A DNA stretch of 6,603 bases from Tepidimicrobium sp. (GTDB taxonomy: Bacteria > Bacillota > Clostridia > Tissierellales > Tepidimicrobiaceae): positions 1 through 6,603 of the forward strand of contig DUNJ01000221.1 of the NCBI GenBank assembly GCA_012839395.1. The letters are read 5' to 3'. The position numbers were made by a program, and so were the translations under genes. This document shows positions 1 through 6,603 of this stretch, piece after piece. The stretch's first letter is position 1, and every line of letters begins with the position of its first letter. Below the pieces are notes generated by a model, which searched no databases, was not told the DNA's origin, and saw nothing but the letters and a program-made list of their open reading frames with translations.

Positions 1-1033
1 CTTCTAAGTAAATTTTCATCAATAGTTCAAAAGCATATATAAGAATATGTCCCGATCCCATTGCATTATCAAACACTTTTATATCCTCTGGTGATATTTT
101 TTCATCAATGTATTCTATTTCGCCTGGCATTAAATAGTCCATATGGGCTTTTAGGTTACTATCTGGATTTCTTTCTAGCCAATATTTCCCCAAGGAGTTT
201 TCCACCATATACTTTACAACCCATTCTGTTGTAAATAGTTGGGTAGCTGCAGGAATATCTTCTTTTTTTACATTTCCCCTATATATATTAATAACCTGGT
301 CCCTAGGCACTTCATTATAATACTGATACAACCATCCTATAATCTCTATCTGCCCTGTTTTTTCTATATCAAAAGGATCTTCTTTTATATCTTCTATTAA
401 TTTATATATTACTCCTTCTGTATCATTGTAGGATATTGTTAAGAGTAGTTCTGCATAGTCATCAGTTTTTTCAAAGAGTTCTGGTAGGTTTTTGTTTAGT
501 GCATTACATTGTTTAATAAACATAAATTGAAACATTTCATCCATAGCTTTGGCACTACCATCTAATTTTAATTCATCTAGTTTTTTAAATTCATCTTCTG
601 TTATTCCTATATCTGTGTCCCTATAGTAGGTTATAAATTCTGGTTCTCTTACACCTTGTCTTCCAGAGGATAGTACCCTCATTCTATCTGGCATATAGTT
701 GTTGACTTCCATAAATCTTATGGCTATTATTCTATTGAACCAGGTGTAGGCTATTTCTTCTATTAGAGTTTTATAGGCTGTTTTGTAGTTAGATTCTTCT
801 TGTCTTTTTTTAAGTTCCTCTATTAATCTATTATATTTTCTTACATCATCTCCGCTAATTCTATGGGTATCCATTTCACCTATATCAAACACTTTCATAT
901 CTGTATTAGATTCAAGAAGAGGGTCTTCTATACCCTCTTCTGTTATACCTATTAATCTTGCTTTGTTTTTTATATCTTCTATTAGTTTTTCCCTTGAGTC
1001 CATTGCAAATTTCTTAAGTGCTGTTTTATTCAT
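1..1033 (-). CDS. pglX: PglX, BREX-1 adenine-specific DNA methyltransferase (N-terminal 344 codons, runs off left edge)
   Basis: This is the 5' part of the BREX methyltransferase. It is an AdoMet-dependent N6-adenine methylase that marks host DNA at a non-palindromic site and is also needed for phage exclusion. The frame is open from the ATG at 1033 to the window edge. I read a helical N-terminal region with a conserved-looking stretch TLIEEIAYTWFNRIIAIRFM (residues 89-108), then TQLFTTEWVVKYMVENSLG (264-282), the usual lead-in to the methylase core. Motif I follows at 321-330 as FDNAMGSGHI, containing the GSGH typical of PglX. The catalytic (N/D)PPY motif lies past the edge. Family members are about 1,150-1,250 residues, so roughly 30% is visible. 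An in-frame ATG at 1039 abuts the AGGAGG with no spacing, so 1033, six bases away, is the better start. The gene follows brxC by 10 bases and is the fourth gene of the operon. The family call is confident; intactness and target site cannot be judged here. Confidence 0.93.
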   Translation of the reverse strand, partial: MNKTALKKFAMDSREKLIEDIKNKARLIGITEEGIEDPLLESNTDMKVFDIGEMDTHRISGDDVRKYNRLIEELKKRQEESNYKTAYKTLIEEIAYTWFNRIIAIRFMEVNNYMPDRMRVLSSGRQGVREPEFITYYRDTDIGITEDEFKKLDELKLDGSAKAMDEMFQFMFIKQCNALNKNLPELFEKTDDYAELLLTISYNDTEGVIYKLIEDIKEDPFDIEKTGQIEIIGWLYQYYNEVPRDQVINIYRGNVKKEDIPAATQLFTTEWVVKYMVENSLGKYWLERNPDSNLKAHMDYLMPGEIEYIDEKISPEDIKVFDNAMGSGHILIYAFELLMKIYLE

Positions 1034-1039
1034 TATCAT

Positions 1040-1045
1040 CCTCCT
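1040..1045 (-). promoter_or_regulatory. pglX ribosome binding site, overlapping the brxC stop codon
   Basis: A perfect AGGAGG on the minus strand shares bases with the TAG stop of brxC (1046-1044). It sits six bases before the ATG at 1033 and zero bases before the in-frame ATG at 1039, which decides the pglX start. The overlap implies that ribosomes ending brxC can re-initiate on pglX. Confidence 0.85.
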
Positions 1046-4000
1046 AAAACTCAATACTTAAAATAGTTCCATCTTCTAATTCTTTTTCCAGCTTCGCTCG
1101 TAATTCTTGTAAATACTTATCTAAATCTTCCCTCGTCTGTATCTCCCACGAGCCTGTTCTGTTAATTTCCTGGATACTGATATATTTACGCCTTGTAACA
1201 GGTGGTGTTGTTGATATAATACCTTCTTCATCGTCAGTATCTTTAGTTTCTTCTCTTCCTCTTTTTTTCAATTCTTCCGCTATCTCTTTTAAATACCTTC
1301 TTCTTAAGGTATCAGCTTCTATTTTAAATCCATTAACTGTTGCCACATTGTTGCAGGATTTAGCTCTTTCCATCAGATTGTCAAAACTAGCCCTGTATCT
1401 GGCTCCAAATTTATTCATTAGATTTGTTTTTTCTAATTCTTCTAAAACCCTATCTTTTGCCTGATTGATTACTTCTTTTACTGGTTCCAATTCTTCATCT
1501 AGGATTTCATTGTATAGTGTTAAAAATCTATTATTTAATGTTGGTAAATCTTTAATTCTATTATAAGGACTAGACATAGATACTATATCTTCCATTTCCG
1601 TTATAATTTCTTCAATTTCTTCATTCAATATATAGGATCTGCTTTGTTTATATACGGATACAAAATGCTGGGTATTGTCCCATATATCTCTTTGAGTTCC
1701 TGTAAAGAAGGATTTAATTGGTTGATAAAGTTCTATAAACTCTAAGTATTCATCCTCCTTCTTATACAAATGTTTGAATATATCTAATGTATTATTCATT
1801 CCTCTAGTTTTATTTAGTAGTTTGATACCTTCTTGAATAATATTTTCCCCAGGATATTTTCCTGAAGTATAATTTTCTTTTATGCTATTAAGTTCATTTA
1901 TTGTATTAAGAGCATAGTCATTAAATTTCTTAACCATCATATCTGTATCTTCCATTAGAATTTCCAATCTAAAAACCGTGGAAGAAATGTTTCTTAAACT
2001 TCTAATATATCTTTCATCTATTACCTCTTTTTCTTCGATTAATAGTTTCTCCGCATATTGTCTTTTGGTTATATAGTTAATTATTGTGTCTTCAGAAGTA
2101 TTAAATAAAGATACTGTATCACCATGCAAAGTAAGGCTTATATTACCATCTAAGAATAGTTTAGATACAATCCATTCTATATCTATATCTATAAAACCAT
2201 AGGGGGCTTTTAAAAATCTATCTTTTATTTCTTTTAGTGATATTTTACTATGGTCCCTAGTTCTTAATTTTATATAATCTAATACCTCTTTTATGGCATT
2301 TTCGTTTGGGCTTTCAAGAGTGTCTAGTTGTATATCTCTATCCCCCCTGTTTTGAAACAATCTTTTAATATGAATTTGTTCCATAGGAGTATCTATATAG
2401 TCCAATTTATGATATACAGTTTCTATTAATCTTTCTAAACTCTCTTGGACATTAAATCTAAAATCCTTTCCCCTAAGATCTAATTTTTCTCCATTAAGAT
2501 AAAATGTAGCCTCTTTTAAAGCTTCTTCTAAATATAATTTTCCCCTGTCTTGATGTTGCCGCATTTCCACACGCTTTATGGCCTTTATTTCCTCTATTTT
2601 TGGAATATTTGTCGTGCTAGATATTTGAAGGTATTTTTCAATTTTCATTTCAGTTCTTATTTCATCTATAAAAGCCCTGTCATTGGGCAAATCTATATAA
2701 AGTTTATTTTCCCTTTGGCTATGCATTCTTAAGGTACTTTCTATTCCACTTTTTTCCGAATTTGGTGTTATAATATCTACTCCTATATCAAAGTTTTGTG
2801 CTGTACTAAAGGGTTCACCGTCTACTAATTTGTTGAATCCGAAATTGTATCTATTGCCAAATTTGCTATATCTTGCCCTATCTTCTGATAGGATGCCTGC
2901 ATATATCATTTCTGAAATCTTTTTAGTAATAGCCTGAGATTCAATATGTTGTCTTTCTATATCTCTATTAATTTCCTGTTCTTCATTGGTTAAGAATATA
3001 TATAAATCTCCATTTTTTTGTACTAAAGTTTGACCTACTAACACATGCAGTGCTTTCTCAACTTTATCTTTTAATTCAATTCTATCTTCATTTATATCTG
3101 AAACCATTAGGGTAGTAATATTTTCTAAATTAGCCTCTATTTCTTTTACATATTTAATCATAAATAATGCTTTTAACACATTTACATTAAAATTCTCTTC
3201 TTCTTTACTTGGATTTATATAGTCATTTTCTAAAGCTTTAGTAATAACTGCTGAATGGCTATGGTCTAAAAATTTAGCTAGACCATCGTAAAATATGTTA
3301 AATGGAACAATTTTTCCGTCTTCCATATCCATTAGTTTTTCTGCACTTTCTTTAAATAGGGCTAGCATAGAACGTTCCCCTTCAGATAAATGTTTACCAC
3401 TAGCTCCATGTTTACGAACAGATGTTAGTACAGAGGCAAGTATATTAAACTGGTATGGAATAAAGGGATATACATCACAAAAATCTTGTTTGTTTTCATA
3501 TAATTTTTTCTCTATACCATCATTAAAAATAATCAAGTTTTTAATAATAGTTTCTTTATTTTCATATAAGACTCCCAAAGTTTCATTGGCGGTTTCCGTT
3601 TTCTCCAAGATTCTTAATTTTATAACTTCATCCACATTGGCAGATGTTAGATTTAATCGTGTATCAAATCTGCCTTGAATTTTTGAAAAATCTCTACCCT
3701 GAACTTCGGTTATAGAGTCTATATCCTGCTGACTTGTAACTATGACCCAGGCTTTTCCATTACAGGCAGTTCCTAAATCCTCTGTTATGGTTTGTAAATT
3801 AAGCATTAAATCTGTGTTATCACCTATATATTGACCCATTTCATCTACTAAAAATACTATATGATGGTTCTCTTCTTTACTGTCTAAATATTCTTTAACT
3901 AGCTGGGCAAATCTTTCTATACTTATTTCATAAGTACTGGTAGTGCTCCTACTCCAATCTCTGGCAGCTTCTTCACTCATGAAATTTATATCAGCTAAAG

Positions 4001-4631
4001 TTTTAACCACTTTGTCTCTATGGAATTTGAATTTATGTCGATTTTCTAGCCAATTTAAATTGTGCATTTCCTCATATCTAATTTTAAACTTATCATATAG
4101 TCCTTCTTCTGTTAATTGTCTTTCTAAATCTGCTAAATGAGGATCTGTACTAAATCCTTGCATTTCATTAAAGACCCTTAAAAATACATTTAATATACTA
4201 TCTTTGCCTTTAGTTCCTGCTGATTTACTTTTGGAATCTATATTAAATAGGATTACATCTGTGGGTACATTACAAGCAAGCTTCATATCAGCTAATACCA
4301 TTGGATCTTTTATTTTTTCATCTTCTATAAAATAATCCAAGGCTTTTTTACCTTCTACTTCCCGATTTTCTAATAGGTATGATAGCATTTTTAAGAAATG
4401 TGATTTACCTGATCCAAAGAAGCCAGATATCCAAACGCCCATTTTATCCGTATATCCAACTATTCCCTTCTTATAATTACTGAAAAAATCCCTAAAATGT
4501 TTTTGTAATTCTTTAGTTACTACATACTCTTCTAATTCCTGTTTTATATTTTCTTCTGCATCTTGTCCTACTTTAATAACACCTTGTATATCTCTATCAA
4601 TAGGCTTTGCAAACATATCTCTTATTTTCAT
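1044..4631 (-). CDS. brxC: BrxC, BREX-1 P-loop ATPase
   Basis: This is the large cytoplasmic ATPase of the BREX complex, required for defence in studied type 1 systems (also called PglY-like, DUF499-related). At 1,195 residues it has the usual full length. The N-terminus MKIRDMFAKPIDRDIQGVIK is family-typical. Walker A is GFFGSGKS at 70-77 (K76, S77). Walker B is IVFLVDEMGQ at 258-267, with acidic pair D263/E264. A sensor-like strand AWVIVTSQQD lies at 294-303, followed by IQGRFDTR at 318-325, whose arginines could reach ATP across a subunit interface; that role is inferred. The middle is long and helix-rich. Near the C-terminus a charged, low-complexity linker (about 1128-1149) leads to a short tail beginning YISIQEINRTGSWEI (1150-1164). 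It starts at the ATG at 4631, 11 bases after brxB, with a GGGGGG site six bases before it, and ends TAG inside the pglX ribosome site. No frameshift or internal stop is seen, and all ATPase motifs are intact. Confidence 0.96.
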   Translation of the reverse strand: MKIRDMFAKPIDRDIQGVIKVGQDAEENIKQELEEYVVTKELQKHFRDFFSNYKKGIVGYTDKMGVWISGFFGSGKSHFLKMLSYLLENREVEGKKALDYFIEDEKIKDPMVLADMKLACNVPTDVILFNIDSKSKSAGTKGKDSILNVFLRVFNEMQGFSTDPHLADLERQLTEEGLYDKFKIRYEEMHNLNWLENRHKFKFHRDKVVKTLADINFMSEEAARDWSRSTTSTYEISIERFAQLVKEYLDSKEENHHIVFLVDEMGQYIGDNTDLMLNLQTITEDLGTACNGKAWVIVTSQQDIDSITEVQGRDFSKIQGRFDTRLNLTSANVDEVIKLRILEKTETANETLGVLYENKETIIKNLIIFNDGIEKKLYENKQDFCDVYPFIPYQFNILASVLTSVRKHGASGKHLSEGERSMLALFKESAEKLMDMEDGKIVPFNIFYDGLAKFLDHSHSAVITKALENDYINPSKEEENFNVNVLKALFMIKYVKEIEANLENITTLMVSDINEDRIELKDKVEKALHVLVGQTLVQKNGDLYIFLTNEEQEINRDIERQHIESQAITKKISEMIYAGILSEDRARYSKFGNRYNFGFNKLVDGEPFSTAQNFDIGVDIITPNSEKSGIESTLRMHSQRENKLYIDLPNDRAFIDEIRTEMKIEKYLQISSTTNIPKIEEIKAIKRVEMRQHQDRGKLYLEEALKEATFYLNGEKLDLRGKDFRFNVQESLERLIETVYHKLDYIDTPMEQIHIKRLFQNRGDRDIQLDTLESPNENAIKEVLDYIKLRTRDHSKISLKEIKDRFLKAPYGFIDIDIEWIVSKLFLDGNISLTLHGDTVSLFNTSEDTIINYITKRQYAEKLLIEEKEVIDERYIRSLRNISSTVFRLEILMEDTDMMVKKFNDYALNTINELNSIKENYTSGKYPGENIIQEGIKLLNKTRGMNNTLDIFKHLYKKEDEYLEFIELYQPIKSFFTGTQRDIWDNTQHFVSVYKQSRSYILNEEIEEIITEMEDIVSMSSPYNRIKDLPTLNNRFLTLYNEILDEELEPVKEVINQAKDRVLEELEKTNLMNKFGARYRASFDNLMERAKSCNNVATVNGFKIEADTLRRRYLKEIAEELKKRGREETKDTDDEEGIISTTPPVTRRKYISIQEINRTGSWEIQTREDLDKYLQELRAKLEKELEDGTILSIEF

Positions 4632-4637
4632 AATAAT

Positions 4638-4643
4638 CCCCCC
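4638..4643 (-). promoter_or_regulatory. brxC ribosome binding site, a six-G run touching the brxB stop
   Basis: The minus strand reads TAGGGGGGATTATTATG. The brxB TAG stop (4645-4643) runs directly into six Gs, and the brxC ATG follows after six bases. The tract is an unusual all-G Shine-Dalgarno. The position is right for coupling brxC translation to brxB termination. Homopolymeric G can slip during replication, but six is short. Confidence 0.75.
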
Positions 4644-5221
4644 TACTTTATAAGCGGAAGTGCTCTGTAATAGTTTTCATCTTTAAATTCGGAAAATAAC
4701 ACTAAACTTTGCCCATTATATTCTCCTGGATAAAAAAGTACTACTGGGGCTCTGTCAAATACTAAATGGAGTTTGTTTAAAATTCCATGGGCCCTGGCAA
4801 AGGGAAAAATTTTCCCTATGCCTGTAATGAATACTACCGAATTGTCTGGTGTATTTTCTTCTATATAAGTATTAAAATAATTGTCATCATAATCGGTTTT
4901 TAAAATATCATTGACTGCAGATATTAAATAGTCTAAGCCTTCATTTTTTTCCATTTCTATGCAACTATCTATTAAATCTTCTTCCTCTAACAAATCTAGC
5001 ATTATATCGTATAAGTCATAGATTACTAAATTATATCCTTGAAGATTGGATTTGTTCTTTTTTAATAGACTTTCTAGATATCTTCTTACTTTTAACTCTT
5101 CTTCAGCAGGATAATCAAAAATATAATATCCTACCTCATTGCTCAATCCTTTGTTTTTTCTAAAATCTTCATCTCTAATTATTTCCTCGATCATCATTAA
5201 TTTTTCATCTAAAGTCTTCAT
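4643..5221 (-). CDS. brxB: BrxB, BREX-1 DUF1788 protein
   Basis: This is a small cytoplasmic BREX protein of the DUF1788 family. It is needed for phage exclusion in tested type 1 systems, and its biochemical role is not settled; it is thought to belong to the defence complex with BrxC and PglZ. At 192 residues it matches the family length of about 200. The conserved C-terminal half is recognisable: VVFITGIGKIFPFARAHGIL at 129-148, then PVVLFYPGEYNGQSLVLF at 159-176, ending near FKDENYYRALPLI (179-191). The N-terminal half is helical and charged, with an acidic patch LLEEEDLID around 77-85. The ATG at 5221 comes one base after the brxA stop, with GGGGGAA six bases upstream inside the last codons of brxA, so the two are translationally coupled. 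I see no catalytic motif and no membrane segment. Confidence 0.95.
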   Translation of the reverse strand: MKTLDEKLMMIEEIIRDEDFRKNKGLSNEVGYYIFDYPAEEELKVRRYLESLLKKNKSNLQGYNLVIYDLYDIMLDLLEEEDLIDSCIEMEKNEGLDYLISAVNDILKTDYDDNYFNTYIEENTPDNSVVFITGIGKIFPFARAHGILNKLHLVFDRAPVVLFYPGEYNGQSLVLFSEFKDENYYRALPLIK

Positions 5222-5222
5222 A

Positions 5223-5837
5223 TTATTCCCCCAAAAAAGCTCTTAGATAAGGAGCTAAATCCTTATCCTTCATCCTGTTTTCTAAATCTATATCTAAGAT
5301 GGGCCTTCTTATCTCCACTGAACCTTCAACCTCCACTATAAGGTTTGCTTCCTTCAAATAAGTCCCATAGGCCCCTGCCAATCTTTTCTTGGTTTGGGAT
5401 GTGAAGTTAGCAACCTTTGTACTCTGTTCCGATTTATTTTTAAGGAATACCCTGGTATCGCTATTATCGAATTGGAGATTGCCTGTTATAATCTTTTCCC
5501 TATATACTTCATACATATATTCAAAGAACAATCTATCCGTCATCATTATGCCTAATAGGTTTAATATTTTCTGATCTGATACTGGTAAATCGATGAACAT
5601 GGTGGATATTTTTGTAGGCAGTGCCTTTGTCCGTTTCGACACCTCATTTATCATCTTTTTCCCATAATCAGCTGATGGAGCTAATAGTATGTTTTCCTCC
5701 TCCTGCATCTTCTTAATTTCTCCATCTTCTAGCCCTTCATTTAGTAGAGTATTATATTTTTTAAACTCTTGAAACCAGAATCCCTTACTGACTGCACCAG
5801 CACTATATTCTAAAGTATTTACTCCACTGTCCGTCAT
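5223..5837 (-). CDS. brxA: BrxA, BREX-1 DUF1819 protein (NusB-like)
   Basis: This is the first gene of the BREX operon, encoding a DUF1819 protein. The family was described as NusB-like and a homologue has been reported to bind DNA; its exact job in exclusion is still unclear. The protein is 204 residues, normal for the family. Recognisable blocks are YSAGAVSKGFWFQEFKK (11-27), a central QKILNLLGIMMTDRLFFEYM (89-108) followed by YEVYREKII (109-117), and KSEQSTKVANFTSQTKKRL (135-153), which leads to the C-terminal part ending DKDLAPYLRAFLGE. The ATG at 5837 has GGGAGG at 5849-5844, six bases upstream. The gene lies about 60 bases downstream of the transcription start predicted from the promoter at 5931-5903. 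Its stop at 5225-5223 is one base before the brxB start. It is soluble, with no signal peptide or membrane helix. Confidence 0.95.
   Translation of the reverse strand: MTDSGVNTLEYSAGAVSKGFWFQEFKKYNTLLNEGLEDGEIKKMQEEENILLAPSADYGKKMINEVSKRTKALPTKISTMFIDLPVSDQKILNLLGIMMTDRLFFEYMYEVYREKIITGNLQFDNSDTRVFLKNKSEQSTKVANFTSQTKKRLAGAYGTYLKEANLIVEVEGSVEIRRPILDIDLENRMKDKDLAPYLRAFLGE
5228..5232 (-). promoter_or_regulatory. brxB ribosome binding site embedded in the end of brxA
   Basis: The minus strand reads GGGGGAATAATATG. The G run lies in the Leu-Gly-Glu codons that end brxA, the TAA stop follows, and the brxB ATG at 5221 is six bases after the G run. The site is wholly inside brxA, so it would be exposed by, or coupled to, brxA translation. 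Confidence 0.75.
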
Positions 5838-5902
5838 CTTTTTCCTCCCTATATATTACTTCTTATATCTAATAACAAAACTATTATAAAATCTTCACCA
5901 TA

Positions 5903-5931
5903 ATTATATAATAGTACGTTGATTTTTACAA
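5903..5931 (-). promoter_or_regulatory. Predicted sigma-A-type promoter of the BREX operon
   Basis: On the minus strand there is a -35 TTGTAA at 5931-5926, a 17-base spacer, and a perfect -10 TATAAT at 5908-5903. Transcription would begin near 5896, leaving a leader of about 59 bases before brxA. The -35 matches four of six consensus bases (TTGACA). A second TATAAT at 5888-5883 has only a poor -35 (TTATAT) and is less likely. The AT-rich setting makes chance -10 matches common, but the spacing and position are right. Confidence 0.65.
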
Positions 5932-5980
5932 TTTTTATGCCACTTTCTAAAGGGTGTGGGATAGTTTAATCGTAATAGGG

Positions 5981-5989
5981 TGTTATAAT
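5981..5989 (+). promoter_or_regulatory. Extended -10 promoter of the truncated nnrE gene
   Basis: The sequence TGTTATAAT is a full extended -10 (TGnTATAAT). No good -35 is found 16-18 bases upstream (ATAGTT at 5961-5966 is poor), which extended -10 promoters tolerate. Transcription would start near 5996, about 24 bases before the ATG at 6020. The promoter is divergent from that of the BREX operon, with the two -10 elements about 80 bases apart. Confidence 0.55.
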
Positions 5990-6019
5990 TATATATAATA
6001 GAATATAGGGGGCGAAATT

Positions 6020-6484
6020 ATGTTGACTATTACTTGTGATGAGATGAAAGCTATGGATAGTTATGCAGTTAATAATATTGGGATTCCCAGTATAGTTCTA
6101 ATGGAGAATGCTGCATTGAAAGTAATAAAAAATATTGATCTAGATAGTATCAATTCTATTACTATTGTCTGTGGTATAGGAAACAATGGTGGTGATGGAT
6201 TAGCTATAGCACGTCATCTAATATTAAATAAAAAAATGGTAGATCTATTTATAATCGGCAATTTTGACAAGGGAACCAAAGATTTCAATGTCAATCTCAA
6301 TATACTTAACAATATGGATATAGATTATATCCACATATCCGATGATACAGATCTAAGCAGTCTGAAAACGTCAGTAAAAAATAGTGATCTAACCATAGAC
6401 TCAGTCTTTGGAATAGGCCTGACAAGAGACATTGAAGGAATGTTTCACCAAGCTATTGAAATTATAAACATATCCTGTATTTGA
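6020..6484 (+). pseudogene. nnrE: NAD(P)HX epimerase (YjeF N-terminal domain), 3'-truncated
   Basis: NnrE epimerises damaged, hydrated NAD(P)H (NAD(P)HX) between R and S forms so that the partner dehydratase NnrD can repair it; in most bacteria both domains are one protein of about 500 residues. The N-terminal YjeF_N hallmarks are here: MENAA at 28-32, the nucleotide-binding VCGIGNNGGDGLAIARHL at 50-67, and DSVFGIGLTRDIEG at about 127-140. The domain should continue with the strand containing DIPSGLDG, which is absent; after IEIIN (146-150) the frame reads four unrelated residues and stops at 6482-6484. At 154 residues it lacks the end of the epimerase domain and any dehydratase domain. AGGGGG at 6007-6012 sits seven bases before the ATG. 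Promoter, ribosome site and reading frame are intact, so truncation looks recent, and a short protein may still be made. An incomplete fold is unlikely to be active. Confidence 0.8.
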
Positions 6485-6603
6485 ATTTTTGCATATTTCG
6501 TAATAATCTCTAATGCTCTGATTAACCAGTTTCTTATCCCTAATAAAAACACCATATTCTATATTCTTTTCCAATCCTGAATATGTTAAATTTGATGATG
6601 TAA
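6401..6603 (-). CDS. Phospholipase D-like (HKD superfamily) protein, C-terminal end only, enters from right edge
   Basis: A minus-strand frame is open from the right edge to a TGA at 6403-6401 (66 residues plus a split codon). It begins TSSNLTYSGLEKNIEYGVFI, which fits the second half of a PLD active-site motif, [GT]-S-x-N, followed by LTxxGLxxNxE as in PLD-like nucleases and PLD-fold restriction enzymes. The H-x-K part would lie just beyond the edge. Similarity-like sequence continues through RDKKLVNQSIRDYYEICKN (residues 21-39). From about residue 44 the frame is simply antisense of the nnrE fragment, so the last 20 or so residues are probably chimeric and the natural C-terminus lost. PLD-like proteins are common in defence islands, so this could be another defence gene. 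The family call rests on one short motif, and the function is unknown. Confidence 0.5.
   Translation of the reverse strand, partial: TSSNLTYSGLEKNIEYGVFIRDKKLVNQSIRDYYEICKNSNTGYVYNFNSLVKHSFNVSCQAYSKD

Larger units (their letters stand above)
5901..6001. repeat. Imperfect direct repeat over both divergent -10 elements
   Basis: On the plus strand, TAATTATATAATAG (5901-5914) recurs as TAATTATATATAATAG (5986-6001), with two extra bases. The first copy contains the BREX -10 and the second overlaps the -10 of the divergent gene (5984-5989). Each copy is also nearly palindromic. This could be a regulator's site or simply AT-rich promoter sequence. The rest of the 5838-6019 intergenic region holds nothing else I recognise. 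Confidence 0.3.

Noticed and set aside
255..815. A7 tracts in pglX as phase-variation sites
   Set aside because: Seven-A runs (near 262-268 and 805-811) are common in AT-rich coding DNA and mostly encode lysine pairs. There is no frame break or longer tract to suggest switching.
1037..1039. Alternative pglX start two codons upstream
   Set aside because: The AGGAGG ends immediately before this ATG, leaving no spacing; the ATG at 1033 has the ideal six bases.
2550..4140. Plus-strand open frames inside brxC (2550-2732, 3295-3678, 3943-4140)
   Set aside because: They are antisense to a well-conserved gene, have no ribosome site of note, and encode low-complexity Ser/Phe/Leu-rich peptides typical of reverse-strand shadows.
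5389..5574. Plus-strand open frame inside brxA
   Set aside because: It is antisense to conserved DUF1819 sequence, with no recognisable family or start signals.
5838..5896. Hairpin or riboswitch in the brxA leader
   Set aside because: The only inverted repeat I find is about five A/T pairs (TAATA/TATTA), too weak to support a structured element or terminator.
5883..5911. Second TATAAT upstream of brxA as the operon promoter
   Set aside because: Its -35 position reads TTATAT, a poor match, whereas the element 20 bases upstream has a better -35 at a 17-base spacing.
6485..6603. Transcription terminator after the nnrE fragment
   Set aside because: No GC-rich stem followed by a T run is visible; the stretch is better explained as the coding end of a PLD-like gene on the other strand.

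Overview
The window is AT-rich, with ATA/AGA-heavy codon use and strong G-rich Shine-Dalgarno sites 6-7 bases before each start. This suggests a low-GC Firmicute, probably of the Clostridia/Tissierellia type. That placement is inferred from composition and style, not from a marker gene.

Most of the window (1-5837, minus strand) is the first half of a type 1 BREX (bacteriophage exclusion) defence operon. In transcription order it reads brxA (5837-5223), brxB (5221-4643), brxC (4631-1044), and the N-terminal 344 codons of pglX (1033-1), which runs off the left edge. The genes are 1 to 11 bases apart and each downstream ribosome binding site touches or overlaps the stop of the gene before it, so they are almost certainly co-transcribed and translationally coupled. 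A well-formed sigma-A-type promoter lies about 65 bases upstream of brxA. In characterised type 1 systems the next genes are pglZ and brxL, which would lie beyond the left edge. PglX methylates host DNA at a non-palindromic site as the self mark, while BrxA, BrxB and the large ATPase BrxC act with PglZ to stop phage replication.

A 182-base intergenic region (5838-6019) separates the operon from a divergent gene with its own extended -10 promoter. That gene (6020-6484, plus strand) is the N-terminal three-quarters of a YjeF_N / NnrE-type NAD(P)HX epimerase domain, which breaks off abruptly at about codon 150. Immediately after the break, the minus strand carries the C-terminal end of a phospholipase D-like (HKD-superfamily) protein that enters from the right edge. 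Its frame reads on into antisense of the nnrE fragment before stopping at 6401. The point near 6470-6484 therefore looks like a recombination scar joining the damaged 3' ends of two convergent genes, consistent with a defence island built into or beside nnrE.

I see no RNA gene, CRISPR array, insertion sequence or convincing terminator. The main system is a known one (BREX). The less ordinary parts are the scar, the PLD-like neighbour and the shared repeat in the two divergent promoters.
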